From NCBI GenBank assembly GCA_035995025.1, contig DASYKY010000079.1, forward strand, positions 124,001-188,000: a DNA stretch of 64,000 nucleotides, in the 5' to 3' direction. A model generated the notes under the pieces. That model worked only from the letters and a program-made list of their open reading frames with translations. It did no database searches and was not told the origin of the DNA. This document shows, one piece after another, positions 18,362 through 27,194 of the stretch. How positions within the stretch are numbered: the stretch's first letter is position 1; each line of letters opens with the position of its first letter. Source of the DNA: Actinophytocola sp035995025 (GTDB lineage: Bacteria; Actinomycetota; Actinomycetes; Mycobacteriales; Pseudonocardiaceae). Position numbers and translations under genes: made by a program.

Positions 18362-18427
18362 GAACACGAAAGGAGAAATGTCCTTCTCGCGGTCCCTGAT
18401 TTCCCTGAGACGAGGAGAAAAGTACCA

Positions 18428-21400
18428 GTGCGAGGGCACAGTTCGAACACTTACCGGACGAAACCACCCGGGGTGCGGCGGGGACTACGCGGCGCGTCGC
18501 GCTTCGCGATCGCCGCGCTGGCCCTGCTGACCGGCATGGGGGTCGCCGCGGCGGAACCCGCCGGACCGCCGTCGGCCCGGCACGAGGACCCGACCGTCCT
18601 GGTGTTCTCCAAGACCGCCGGCTTCCGGCACGACTCCATCCCCGCCGGCATCGCCGCCATCCAGGCGCTCGGCGCGCAGAACGGCTTCGGCGTCGAGGCG
18701 ACCGAGGACGCGGGCGCGTTCACCGCCGAGAACCTGTCCCACTACGCCGCCGTCGTGTGGTTGTCGACCACCGGCGACGTGCTCGACACCGCGCAGCAGA
18801 CGGCGTTCGAGAACTACATCGCGGGCGGTGGCGGCTACGCGGGCGTCCACGCCGCGGCCGACACCGAGTACGACTGGCCCTGGTACGGCCAGCTGGTCGG
18901 CGCCTGGTTCAAGTCCCACCCGGCCATCCAGCAGGCGACGGTGCGGGTGGCCGAGCACGACCACCCGTCCACCGAGCCGCTGCCGGACTCGTGGACGCGC
19001 ACCGACGAGCTCTACAACTACCGCACCAACCCGCGTGCGAACGTGCACGTGCTGGCCACGCTGGACGAGTCGACCTACGACCCGGGCGGCGACGCGATGG
19101 GCGACCACCCGATCGCCTGGTGCCACCCGCAGAACACCGGCCGCGCCTGGTACACCGGGCTCGGCCACACCATCGAGTCCTACGCCGAGCCGGAGTTCCT
19201 CGCCCACCTGCTGGGCGGCATCAAGTACGCGGCGGGCCTCGAGCAGGCCGACTGCTCGCCGGACTCCGGTGAGCCGGCCGCCCCGCCCGCGGACAGCGAC
19301 TTCGACCAGATCACGCTCGCGAAGGGCGAGGAGGTCACCGGCGAGCCGATGGCGATGGCGGTGCTGCCGGACCGCCGGGTGCTGCACACCTCGCGCGACG
19401 GCCGCGTGTGGCTGACCACGGCGGCGGCGAGCACGTCGCTCGCCGCGCAGATCCCGGTGTACAACCACGACGAGGACGGGCTGCAGGGCATCGCGATCGA
19501 CCCGCACTTCGCCGAGAACCACTGGGTGTACGCGTACTACGCGCCACCGCTGGACACTCCGGCCGGCGACGCGCCGAGCAACGGCACGGCGGCGGACTTC
19601 GAGCCGTTCCACGGCCACAACCAGCTGTCCCGCTTCACGTTCGTCGACGACGGCAACGGCGGCGGCACGCTGGACCTGGCCAGCGAGCAGCAGATCATGC
19701 AGGTCGCGACCGACCGCGGCCGCTGCTGCCACGTCGGTGGTGAGATCGACTTCGACGGCGCAGGCAACCTGCTCATGTCCACCGGTGACGACACCGACCC
19801 GTTCGAGTCGGACGGCTACACGCCGATCGACGAGCGGGCCGACCGCAACCCGGCGTTCGACGCGCAGCGCACCGCAGGCAACACCAACGACCTGCGCGGC
19901 AAGGTTCTGCGGATCACCGTCCAGGACGACGGCACCTACACCGTCCCCGCCGGCAACCTGTTCGCGCCGGGCACCGAGAAGACCCGTCCGGAGATCTACG
20001 CGATGGGCTTCCGCAACCCGTTCCGGATGGCCGTCGACAAGCAGACCGGGTGGATCTACCTCGGCAACTACGGTCCGGACGCGGGTGCGGCGAACCCGGC
20101 CCGCGGTCCGGGCGGCACGGTCGAGTTCGACCTGCTCAAGGGCCCGGGCAACTACGGGTGGCCGTACTGCGTCGGCGACAACCAGCCGTTCGTCGACTAC
20201 GACTTCGCCACGGGTGCGTCGGGGTCGGCGTTCGACTGCGCCGCACCGAAGAACGAGAGCCCGCACAACACCGGCCTGGTCGACCTGCCGCCGGCGCTGG
20301 CCGCGTGGATCCCGTACGACGGCGGCTCGGTGCCCGAGTTCGGCACCGGCGGCGAGTCGCCGATGGGCGGCCCGGCCTACCACTACGACCCGGACCTCGA
20401 CTCGCCGACGAAGTTCCCGGAGTTCTACGACGGCAAGGACTTCGCCTACGAGTGGGACCGCGGCTGGATCCACACGATCGAGGTCGGCGCCAACGGTGAG
20501 CGCGGCGCGATCGAGCCGTTCTTCGACTCGATGACGCTGACCCGGCCGATGAACATCGAGTTCGGCCCGGAGGGTTCGCTGTACGTGCTGGACTACGGCA
20601 GCGGGTACTTCGGCGGCGCCGAGGACTCGGCGCTCTACCGGATCGACTACACCAAGGGCCACCGCACGCCCGAGGTGACGGTGGCGGCGGACCAGACCTC
20701 CGGTCCGGCGCCGCTGACCGTCCACTTCGACCCGGCCGGCACGCAGGACCCGGACGGGGACGCGCTGACCTACGCCTGGGACTTCGACGGGGACGGCATC
20801 ACCGACTCCACCGAGGCCGGGCCGGTCGACCACACCTATGACACGCCCGGCCAGTACTCGGCGAAGCTGTCGGTGACCGACACGACCGGGCTGACCGGCG
20901 CGGCCAGCGTGGTGGTCACGGCGGGCAACACCGAGCCGACGGTCAAGCTCGACGCCCCGGCCGACGGCGGCTTCTTCGGTTTCGGTGACACGGTGCCGTT
21001 CCACGTCACCGTGACCGACCAGGAGGACGGCACGATCGACTGCTCGAAGGTGATCGTCGAGTACATCCTCGGGCACGACAACCACGGCCACCCGCTGTCG
21101 CGGGCGACCGGGTGCGAGGGCGAGATCTCGACGCCCGCCGACGAGGGCCACGGCGCGGACGCGAACGTGTTCGGCGTGATCCACGCGAGCTACACGGACG
21201 GCGGCGCGCCCGGCGCGCCGGCGCTGACGGGGCAGGACGAGGTCGTCCTGCAGCCGAAGATGAAGCAGGCCGAGTTCTTCACCGAGATGAACGGCGTCCA
21301 GGTGGTCACCCAGGACGCCGCCGATGGTGGCAAGCGGGTCGGCTACATCGATCCCGGCGACTGGCTGAAGTTCGACCCGGTCAACCTGACCGGCGTGGAC

Positions 21401-23038
21401 GCGATCGGCTACCGGGTGTCCTCGGGCGGCCCGGGCGGCACGATCGAGGTGCACAAGAACGCGCCGGACGGCCCGCTGGTGCAGACCGTCCAGGTGGCCA
21501 ACACCGGCAGCCCGGACAACTACGTCGACATCGCGCCGGCGCCGATCACCGACCCGGGCGGCACCGGGCCGCTCTACCTGGTCTTCGGTGGCAGTGGCGG
21601 CGGCCTGTTCGACGTGGACGCCATCCACGTCGAAGGCGCGGGCGTCGCCGGGGGCGGCGGCACCGGTCCGCAGGAGTGCACGCCGACCGCGCCGGAGGAC
21701 GGCTACCGCAGCCTGTTCGACGGCACCGAGGCGAGCCTTTCGCACTGGCACCACGCGGGTCCGGGCAGCTTCGTCCACAACGACGACTGCACGATCTCCT
21801 CGACCGGCGGGCTCGGGCTGCTGTCCTTCGACGAGGAGTTCAACGCCTACAGCCTGAAGGTCGACTGGAAGGTCGCCGGCGACGACAACTCCGGTGTCTT
21901 CGTGGGCTATCCCGAGGTCGGCGACGACCCGTGGGTGGCGGTGAACGAGGGCTACGAGATCCAGATCGACGCGACGGACGCGGACGACCGGACCACCGGT
22001 TCGATCTACTCGTTCCAGTCGGCGGACCTGCCGGCCCGCGACGCCGCGCTGCACCCACCGGGTGAGTGGAACAGCTACGAGATCGTGGTGCAGGGGCAGA
22101 CCATCAAGGTCTACCTCAACGGGGCGCTGGTCAACGACTTCGTGAGCACCGATCCCGCGCGGGACCTCACCCAGGGTTTCGTCGGCCTCCAGAACCACGG
22201 CGACGGTGACGACGTCTTCTTCCGCAACGTCCAGATCAAGGAGATCGCGGACGAGGCGGCGCCGGTCACCACGGCAACGTTCGCCGACCCGGGCCCGGCG
22301 GGCTGGCACCCGGGCACCGTTCCGGTCGAGCTGTCGGCGACCGACGCGGGCCAGGGCGTGGACGGCATCTCCTACCGCCTCGACGACGGCGACTGGACTC
22401 CGTACCAGGACACGGTTTCCGTCACGGGCGACGGCTCGCACACCCTGCTCTACCGGGCGACCGACAAGGCGGGCAACGTCGAGGCGGAGAAGGCCGCGAC
22501 CATCAAGATCGACGGCACCCGGCCGACGCTGCTGGTGGCCGGGGTGGCCGACGGGCGGATCTACGGCGACGCCACCGACGTGGTGCTGTCGTGGCACGCC
22601 GAGGACGCCACGTCCGGACTGTCCACTGTGACCGGTGCGCTGGACGGTTCGGCGGTAACTTCGGGTCGTGCGGTGGCGCTGTACCAGCTGCCGCTCGGCA
22701 ACCACGGGTTCGCGGTGTCGGCCACCGACAAGGCGGGCAACACCACGAGCCAGTCGATGTCGTTCATGACGGCGACGTCGCTGCGGGACGTCGGCCAGCT
22801 GGTGGACCGGTTCCGTGCGACGAACCGGCTGTCGCTGTCGGCGTACAAGCAGCTGTCGTCGTTGCTCACCAAGGTCGGCAAGGCCGAGGCGAACGACAAC
22901 GACCGCAAGGCGGCGCGCTACCTGGGCACGTTCGTGACGCTCGCGATCGACGACACACTCGTCGGCGACGCGGACGTCCGGGCGGTCCTCGAGCGCGACG
23001 GCAACACGGTCATCGCGGCGCTGCGAGGTACCGGATGA
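18428..23038 (+). CDS. Large secreted multidomain ThuA / sugar dehydrogenase / PKD / CBM6 / DUF1080 protein
   Basis: 1536 residues, exported by a signal peptide (ends near GVAAAEP, residue 43). By position: ThuA-like domain 56-275 (FSKTAGFRHDSIP); glucose/sorbosone (PQQ-type) dehydrogenase beta-propeller about 290-745 (GLQGIAIDP, GFRNPFRMAV); PKD domain 747-835 (WDFDGDG); CBM6-type module about 946-1071 (VGYIDPGDWLKF); DUF1080 3-keto-disaccharide-hydrolase-like jelly roll about 1090-1272 (SLFDG, NSGVF); an Ig-like region to about 1449; and a C-terminal FIMAH-like helical domain. The combination points to oxidation and cleavage of a polysaccharide or glycoside outside the cell, with products taken in by the importer upstream. 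GTG 18428 follows GAGGAGAAAAG. Confidence 0.85.
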   Translation: MRGHSSNTYRTKPPGVRRGLRGASRFAIAALALLTGMGVAAAEPAGPPSARHEDPTVLVFSKTAGFRHDSIPAGIAAIQALGAQNGFGVEATEDAGAFTAENLSHYAAVVWLSTTGDVLDTAQQTAFENYIAGGGGYAGVHAAADTEYDWPWYGQLVGAWFKSHPAIQQATVRVAEHDHPSTEPLPDSWTRTDELYNYRTNPRANVHVLATLDESTYDPGGDAMGDHPIAWCHPQNTGRAWYTGLGHTIESYAEPEFLAHLLGGIKYAAGLEQADCSPDSGEPAAPPADSDFDQITLAKGEEVTGEPMAMAVLPDRRVLHTSRDGRVWLTTAAASTSLAAQIPVYNHDEDGLQGIAIDPHFAENHWVYAYYAPPLDTPAGDAPSNGTAADFEPFHGHNQLSRFTFVDDGNGGGTLDLASEQQIMQVATDRGRCCHVGGEIDFDGAGNLLMSTGDDTDPFESDGYTPIDERADRNPAFDAQRTAGNTNDLRGKVLRITVQDDGTYTVPAGNLFAPGTEKTRPEIYAMGFRNPFRMAVDKQTGWIYLGNYGPDAGAANPARGPGGTVEFDLLKGPGNYGWPYCVGDNQPFVDYDFATGASGSAFDCAAPKNESPHNTGLVDLPPALAAWIPYDGGSVPEFGTGGESPMGGPAYHYDPDLDSPTKFPEFYDGKDFAYEWDRGWIHTIEVGANGERGAIEPFFDSMTLTRPMNIEFGPEGSLYVLDYGSGYFGGAEDSALYRIDYTKGHRTPEVTVAADQTSGPAPLTVHFDPAGTQDPDGDALTYAWDFDGDGITDSTEAGPVDHTYDTPGQYSAKLSVTDTTGLTGAASVVVTAGNTEPTVKLDAPADGGFFGFGDTVPFHVTVTDQEDGTIDCSKVIVEYILGHDNHGHPLSRATGCEGEISTPADEGHGADANVFGVIHASYTDGGAPGAPALTGQDEVVLQPKMKQAEFFTEMNGVQVVTQDAADGGKRVGYIDPGDWLKFDPVNLTGVDAIGYRVSSGGPGGTIEVHKNAPDGPLVQTVQVANTGSPDNYVDIAPAPITDPGGTGPLYLVFGGSGGGLFDVDAIHVEGAGVAGGGGTGPQECTPTAPEDGYRSLFDGTEASLSHWHHAGPGSFVHNDDCTISSTGGLGLLSFDEEFNAYSLKVDWKVAGDDNSGVFVGYPEVGDDPWVAVNEGYEIQIDATDADDRTTGSIYSFQSADLPARDAALHPPGEWNSYEIVVQGQTIKVYLNGALVNDFVSTDPARDLTQGFVGLQNHGDGDDVFFRNVQIKEIADEAAPVTTATFADPGPAGWHPGTVPVELSATDAGQGVDGISYRLDDGDWTPYQDTVSVTGDGSHTLLYRATDKAGNVEAEKAATIKIDGTRPTLLVAGVADGRIYGDATDVVLSWHAEDATSGLSTVTGALDGSAVTSGRAVALYQLPLGNHGFAVSATDKAGNTTSQSMSFMTATSLRDVGQLVDRFRATNRLSLSAYKQLSSLLTKVGKAEANDNDRKAARYLGTFVTLAIDDTLVGDADVRAVLERDGNTVIAALRGTG

Positions 23039-23135
23039 CCGTCGCATAGGGACGGCCGGTTGGGCCGGCGGCGCCCCGCACCGCGCCGCCGACCCACCGG
23101 TGTCACCCGAATTCGCTGGGAAAGGGGTCCGCACA

Positions 23136-24647
23136 ATGGCTTTCAACGAACCGACCGGGTTGTGGTTGGTCGGTGCGCGGGGGTCGGTGGCCACTACCGC
23201 GGTGACCGGGCTGCTGGCACTGCGCGCGGGACTGATCGAGCCGACCGGCTGCGTCACCGAACGTTCGCCGTTCACCGGGCTGGGCCTGGTGTCCTGGGAG
23301 AACCTCGTCGTGGGCGGCCACGACATCGCGTGCACCCCGCTGGAGAAACGCGCGGAGCAGCTGGCCGACGCCGGCCTGATCCCGCACCGCGTCCTGACGG
23401 CGACGGCGGCCGGCCTGCGCGCGGTCGAGTCGTCCATCCGGGACGGTTACCACCCGTCGACGCACACGGGCTCCCAGTCCTCGGCGGCCTCCCGGCTGGC
23501 TTCGGACATCGCGGAGTTCCGCTCGCGCAACGGTTTGGCGCGCGTGGTGGTCGTGAACGTGTCGTCCACCGAGCCGCCGGTCCCGCACGTCCCTTCCTTC
23601 GATTCGCTCCCGGCGCTGCGATCGGCGCTGGCCGCGCCCGACCGGGCGGTCCTGCCGCCCAGCTCCCTGGCGGCGTACGCGGCGCTGCTCGCGGGCTGCC
23701 CGTTCGTCGACTTCACCCCGTCGCCCGGCATCCGGTTGCCGGCCCTGCACGAGCTGGCCGTGGAGTCGGGCCTGCCGTACGCCGGCTCGGACGGCAAGAC
23801 CGGTGAGACCCTGCTGCGCACGGTGCTGGCGCCGATGTTCACCGCGCGGGCGCTGCGCGTGCGCTCGTGGGCGGGCACGAACCTGCTGGGCGGCGGCGAC
23901 GGCGCGAACCTGGCCTCGCCGTCGCAGGCCCGAGGGAAGCTCGAGTCGAAGGCCAGGGGTCTGGCGGCGCTGCTCGGCGACTCGGTGACCGCCCCGCTGC
24001 ACATCGACAACGTGCCGGACCTGGGCGAGCAGAAGACGGCGTGGGATCACGTGTCGTTCGAAGGCTTCCTGGGCGCGAAGATGAGCCTGCAGCTGACGTG
24101 GACGGGCCTGGACTCGGCGCTGGCAGCCCCGCTCGTCCTGGACCTGACGCGCCTGACCGCCGCCGCACACGCCGCGGGGCTCGCCGGCCCGCTGGGCGCA
24201 TTGGCGTTCTTCTTCAAGGACCCCGTCGGCACGGACGAACACCGCTTCGCGGAGCAAACGACGATACTGACCGAGTGGGCCGCGTCCCTGACCCATCCAC
24301 AACCCACGGAGTTGTCCACAGAAGACTCACCAACCCCGAATTTGTCGGTGACACCCGATAGAATGGCCACGAGGGGTGCCCCCGGAGAGGGTGGGGGCTT
24401 TCGGGAGTCTGGTGCGACCCGCGCGCGCGAGGATACCCGTGGTGCGGGTGGTCCGAAGGGCGGCGATCCACAGGCCGGCCGGTTGTCCACAGGGGACACG
24501 ACGGCCGCGGAAGTGTCGGACTCCGCCGGTAGACTGGCATCGAGGGTGGCCCCCGGAGAGGGTGGGGCTTTACCCAGGCCGGTTTCTGAACGCGCGCGCG
24601 AGGATACGCCTGCTCAGGGCTCGGACGGTTCGGGCGGGTCGGCGTGA
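23136..24647 (+). CDS. Inositol-3-phosphate synthase family protein with an element-derived C-terminal tail
   Basis: 503 residues. Residues 1-390 match the myo-inositol-1-phosphate synthase family, with LWLVGARGSVATTAVTG for NAD binding and SDGKTGETL, NLLGGGDG and FFFKDPVG of the catalytic half. Family members close glucose-6-phosphate to inositol phosphate or act on related cyclitols. In this ebo-type operon it probably takes the place of EboD, the sugar cyclase found elsewhere. The last ~113 residues are low-complexity and Gly/Arg/Thr-rich, and are encoded by two in-frame copies of an intergenic repeat exactly 171 bp apart. ATG 23136 follows AAAGGGG. Its stop overlaps the prenyltransferase GTG by four bases. 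Confidence 0.85.
   Translation: MAFNEPTGLWLVGARGSVATTAVTGLLALRAGLIEPTGCVTERSPFTGLGLVSWENLVVGGHDIACTPLEKRAEQLADAGLIPHRVLTATAAGLRAVESSIRDGYHPSTHTGSQSSAASRLASDIAEFRSRNGLARVVVVNVSSTEPPVPHVPSFDSLPALRSALAAPDRAVLPPSSLAAYAALLAGCPFVDFTPSPGIRLPALHELAVESGLPYAGSDGKTGETLLRTVLAPMFTARALRVRSWAGTNLLGGGDGANLASPSQARGKLESKARGLAALLGDSVTAPLHIDNVPDLGEQKTAWDHVSFEGFLGAKMSLQLTWTGLDSALAAPLVLDLTRLTAAAHAAGLAGPLGALAFFFKDPVGTDEHRFAEQTTILTEWAASLTHPQPTELSTEDSPTPNLSVTPDRMATRGAPGEGGGFRESGATRAREDTRGAGGPKGGDPQAGRLSTGDTTAAEVSDSAGRLASRVAPGEGGALPRPVSERAREDTPAQGSDGSGGSA
24312..24436 (+). repeat. TTGTCCACA / TTGTCGG-N9-TAG element, copy A (translated)
   Basis: TTGTCCACA at 24312, TTGTCGGTG at 24342, ATAGAATGG at 24358, GGGGTGCCCCC at 24373 then GGAGAGGGTGGGGG, and CGCGCGCGCGAGGATAC ending at 24436. 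The order and spacing match the other copies in the window. It lies in frame within the 3' end of the inositol-phosphate-synthase-like gene. Confidence 0.8.
24483..24607 (+). repeat. TTGTCCACA / TTGTCGG-N9-TAG element, copy B (translated)
   Basis: TTGTCCACA at 24483, GTGTCGG at 24513, GTAGACTGG at 24529, GGGTGGCCCCC near 24544 then GGAGAGGGTGGGG, and CGCGCGCGCGAGGATAC ending at 24607. Every block is exactly 171 bases (57 codons) after its partner in copy A, although the bases between the blocks have diverged. Confidence 0.8.
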
Positions 24648-25498
24648 ACGCCTACGTTCAGCTTGTCCGGGCGCCTGCCGCGCTCACCGTGCTCGGCGAC
24701 ACCGTCGCCGGTGGTGCGGCGGCCGGGCTCCGCCTGCGCGGGCGGCGGCTGCTCCTGCCGCTGTCCTCCGCGGCCTTCTACTGGTCCGGCATGGCGCTCA
24801 ACGACTGGGCCGACCGCGAGCTCGACGCCACCGAGCGCCCCGAACGCCCCATCCCGTCCGGCCGCATCAGCCCCAACCGGGCGCTCGCCGTCGCCGGCGG
24901 GCTGACCGCGGCCGGGCTCGGGCTCGCCGCGGCCGGGGGCGGCCGCGACGCCGTCGCGCTCGCCGTGCCGCTCGCCGTCGCGGTGTGGGCCTACGACACC
25001 GTCCTCAAGCCGACCCCCGCCGGGCCCGCCGGCATGGCCGCCTGCCGCGCGCTCGACGTCCTCATGGGCGCGGGTGCGAGCCGGGCCCGGCAGGCACTGC
25101 CCGCGGCCGCCGCGGTCGGCGGGCACACGCTCGGGGTCACCGCCCTGTCCCGCGGCGAGGTGCACGGCGCCACGCCCGGCACCGCGCAGGCCGCGCTCGC
25201 CGGGACCGCGCTCACGGCCGCCGTCGCGGTCGGCGGGCGGGCCCGCTCGGCACGCCACCGGCTGGGTGCGCTCGGCGCAGCCGCGCTGTACTCCGCGACC
25301 GTCGGCCGGGCGCAGTTCGCCGCACAGAAGGATCCGTCGGCAGCAACGGTCCGGCGGGCCACCATGGCCGGCATCCACGGCATGGTGCCGCTCCAGGCCG
25401 CCATCGCCGCCCGGCGCGGGTCGCTGCTCGGCGCGCTCGCGGTCGCGGCCGCGCTGCCGCTCGCCCGCGCGCTGTCGAAGAAGGTGAGCCCGACGTGA
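24644..25498 (+). CDS. eboC: UbiA-type prenyltransferase (EboC / SCO3242 family)
   Basis: 284 residues, polytopic. The first Asp-rich prenyl-diphosphate motif is NDWADRELD (about residues 46-54), followed by ERPIPSGRISP, both diagnostic of UbiA transferases; the second is weaker (DTVLKPTPAGPAGMAACRALD). It would transfer a prenyl group in the membrane. The sequence matches the SCO3242 branch, the EboC partner in ebo operons, whose product moves an uncharacterised metabolite. GTG 24644 overlaps the preceding stop by four bases; the stop codon is the first three bases of the 33-bp tandem repeat. Confidence 0.85.
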   Translation: MNAYVQLVRAPAALTVLGDTVAGGAAAGLRLRGRRLLLPLSSAAFYWSGMALNDWADRELDATERPERPIPSGRISPNRALAVAGGLTAAGLGLAAAGGGRDAVALAVPLAVAVWAYDTVLKPTPAGPAGMAACRALDVLMGAGASRARQALPAAAAVGGHTLGVTALSRGEVHGATPGTAQAALAGTALTAAVAVGGRARSARHRLGALGAAALYSATVGRAQFAAQKDPSAATVRRATMAGIHGMVPLQAAIAARRGSLLGALAVAAALPLARALSKKVSPT

Positions 25499-25693
25499 GC
25501 GGAGCTTGCGGAGCGAACCGGTCAACACTGAGCGGAGCTTGCGGAGCGAACCGGTCAACACTGAGCGGAGCTTGCGGAGCGAACCGGTCAACACTGAGCG
25601 GAGCTTGCGGAGCGAACCATCAGACACTGAGCGGAGCTTGCGGAGCGAACCATCAGACACTGAGCGGAGCTTGCGGAGCGAACCGTCAAAGAC
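25496..25693 (+). repeat. Six tandem 33-bp repeats between eboC and the TIM-EboA gene
   Basis: Six units of 33 bases starting at 25496, 25529, 25562, 25595, 25628 and 25661. Each begins TGAGCGGAGCTTGCGG and continues AGCGAACC. Units 1-3 end GGTCAACAC, units 4-5 end ATCAGACAC, and unit 6 ends GTCAAAGAC, so they expanded in at least two steps. The first TGA is the eboC stop. The period is divisible by three, leaving a long open frame (SEPVNTERSLR repeats) that runs into the next gene. Confidence 0.95.
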
Positions 25694-25736
25694 AGGGCGA
25701 GCGCGAGCGGCGGCACCGAGCCTGCGAGGGGGCGTC

Positions 25737-27194
25737 GTGACCTTCCGCTTGGGGTACGGCACCAACGGGTTCGCCAACCACCGCCTCGACGACGCGCTGC
25801 GGGTGATCGCCGACCTCGGCTACACCGCGGTCGCCCTCACCCTCGACCACCACCACCTCGACCCGTACACCGACGACGTGGTCAAGCAGACCGAGCACGT
25901 CGCCGGCCTGCTCGACGAGCTCGGGCTGCGCTGCGTCGTCGAGACCGGCGCGCGGTACCTGCTCGACCCGTACCGCAAGCACCACCCGACGCTCGTCTGC
26001 GACGAGCCCGGCCGGCGCATCGACTTCCTCAACCGCGCGGTGCGCATCGCCGCCGACCTGAACGCCGACTGCGTCTCGTTCTGGTCCGGCATCCGGCCGT
26101 CCACAGTGGATCCCGACACCGCGTGGCGGCGGCTGCGCGACGGGGTGGCCACTGTCCTCGACGAGGCCGCGGCACACCACGTGCCGCTGGGCCTCGAACC
26201 CGAGCCCGGCATGTTCGTCGAGCACCTCTCCGAGGCGCTGCGGCTCCGCGAGGAGCTGGGCGCGCCGGAGCTGCTCGGCATCACGCTGGACGTCGGCCAC
26301 TGCGTCGCGGTGGAGCCGGACGACGCGGCGACCTGCCTTCGCCACGCCGCCGGCCTGCTGGTCAACGTGCAGCTGGACGACATGCGCACCGGAGTGCACG
26401 AGCACCTTGAGTTCGGCGAGGGCGAGCTCAATCTGCCGGCCACCCTGGCCGCGCTGACCGAGGTGGGCTACTCCGGCGTCGCGGCGGTCGAGCTGCCGCG
26501 GCACAGCCACGCGGCGCCGGACGTGGCCGCCCGGGCGGTCGCCGCGCTGCGGGCGGCGTCCGTCCTGCCGACCCGACCGTCCGATGTGGAGTGGGTGACT
26601 CAGGTGGACCATCCCTGGCTGGTGGAGGCGGAGGCCCGGGTGCGCACGGACCCCGCGGCCATCCGCACGCTGTTTCCCGCGGTCGGCCGCAAGGTCGGCC
26701 GGGCCGCGCTGCGCACCGAGAGCGACCCGCAGGGGCTCGTGTACGGCACCGTCGACGACCTCGCCCGCACCCGGCTGCTGGCCGCGCTCGCGGAGGTGCT
26801 CGACGGCGCCGACCTCGCCGGCGAGGTGGCCGAGCTGTACCGCTACGGCGACGACGCCGAGCGCCGCGGCGTGCTGCGCGGGCTGGCCGCGCTGCCGCCC
26901 TCGGCCGCCGGTGCCGGGGTCGACATCGTGGAGGATGCCTTGCGCGCCAACGATATCCGGCTCGTGGCCGCCGCCATGGGCGAGTTCGGCGCGCATCACC
27001 TCGACGACCACAGCTGGCGGCACGGCGTGCTCAAGTGCCTGTTCGTCGGCGTGCCGCTCGCCGCCGTGGCCGACCTGAGCCGGCGAACCGACGCCGAGCT
27101 GCTGCGCATGGTCGGCGACTACGCGGCCGAGCGCCGCGCCGCGGGCCGCGAGGTCCCACCAGACGCCGTGACCCTCCTGGAGGCCCAGTCATGA
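25737..27194 (+). CDS. TIM-barrel sugar isomerase/epimerase fused to an EboA domain
   Basis: 485 residues. Residues 1-283 are an AP-endonuclease-2-like TIM barrel (TFRLGYGTNGFANH; PLGLEPEPGMF; ITLDVGHC; HLEFGEGELN), with the metal-binding Glu/His/Asp pattern of sugar-phosphate isomerases. Residues about 284-475 match EboA (WLVEAEARVRTDP; VAAAMGEFGAHHLDDHSWRHGVLKCLFVG; LLRMVGDYAAERRAAGREV). A frame is open back to 25506 through the repeats, but family similarity starts at GTG 25737, which follows GAGGGGG. Its end overlaps eboB by four bases. The fusion ties the isomerase to the ebo pathway. Confidence 0.85.
   Translation: MTFRLGYGTNGFANHRLDDALRVIADLGYTAVALTLDHHHLDPYTDDVVKQTEHVAGLLDELGLRCVVETGARYLLDPYRKHHPTLVCDEPGRRIDFLNRAVRIAADLNADCVSFWSGIRPSTVDPDTAWRRLRDGVATVLDEAAAHHVPLGLEPEPGMFVEHLSEALRLREELGAPELLGITLDVGHCVAVEPDDAATCLRHAAGLLVNVQLDDMRTGVHEHLEFGEGELNLPATLAALTEVGYSGVAAVELPRHSHAAPDVAARAVAALRAASVLPTRPSDVEWVTQVDHPWLVEAEARVRTDPAAIRTLFPAVGRKVGRAALRTESDPQGLVYGTVDDLARTRLLAALAEVLDGADLAGEVAELYRYGDDAERRGVLRGLAALPPSAAGAGVDIVEDALRANDIRLVAAAMGEFGAHHLDDHSWRHGVLKCLFVGVPLAAVADLSRRTDAELLRMVGDYAAERRAAGREVPPDAVTLLEAQS

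Noticed and set aside
18485..23437. A 1650-codon open frame on the minus strand opposite the multidomain secreted protein
   Set aside because: It is Val/Arg/Asp/Leu-rich low-complexity sequence, the normal shadow of a high-GC gene on the other strand, and lacks any domain.
23136..25498. INO1-like and prenyltransferase genes as a classical terpenoid or aminoglycoside biosynthetic cluster
   Set aside because: There is no terpene cyclase, glycosyltransferase set or aminotransferase; the gene content fits an ebo-type operon instead.
25496..25693. 33-bp tandem repeats as a CRISPR array
   Set aside because: The units are directly adjacent with no unique spacers and there are no cas genes.
25506..25736. 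In-frame N-terminal extension of the TIM-EboA protein through the 33-bp repeats
   Set aside because: The repeat peptide has no similarity to the family; GTG 25737 has a ribosome site and starts the barrel. Translation through the repeats cannot be fully excluded.
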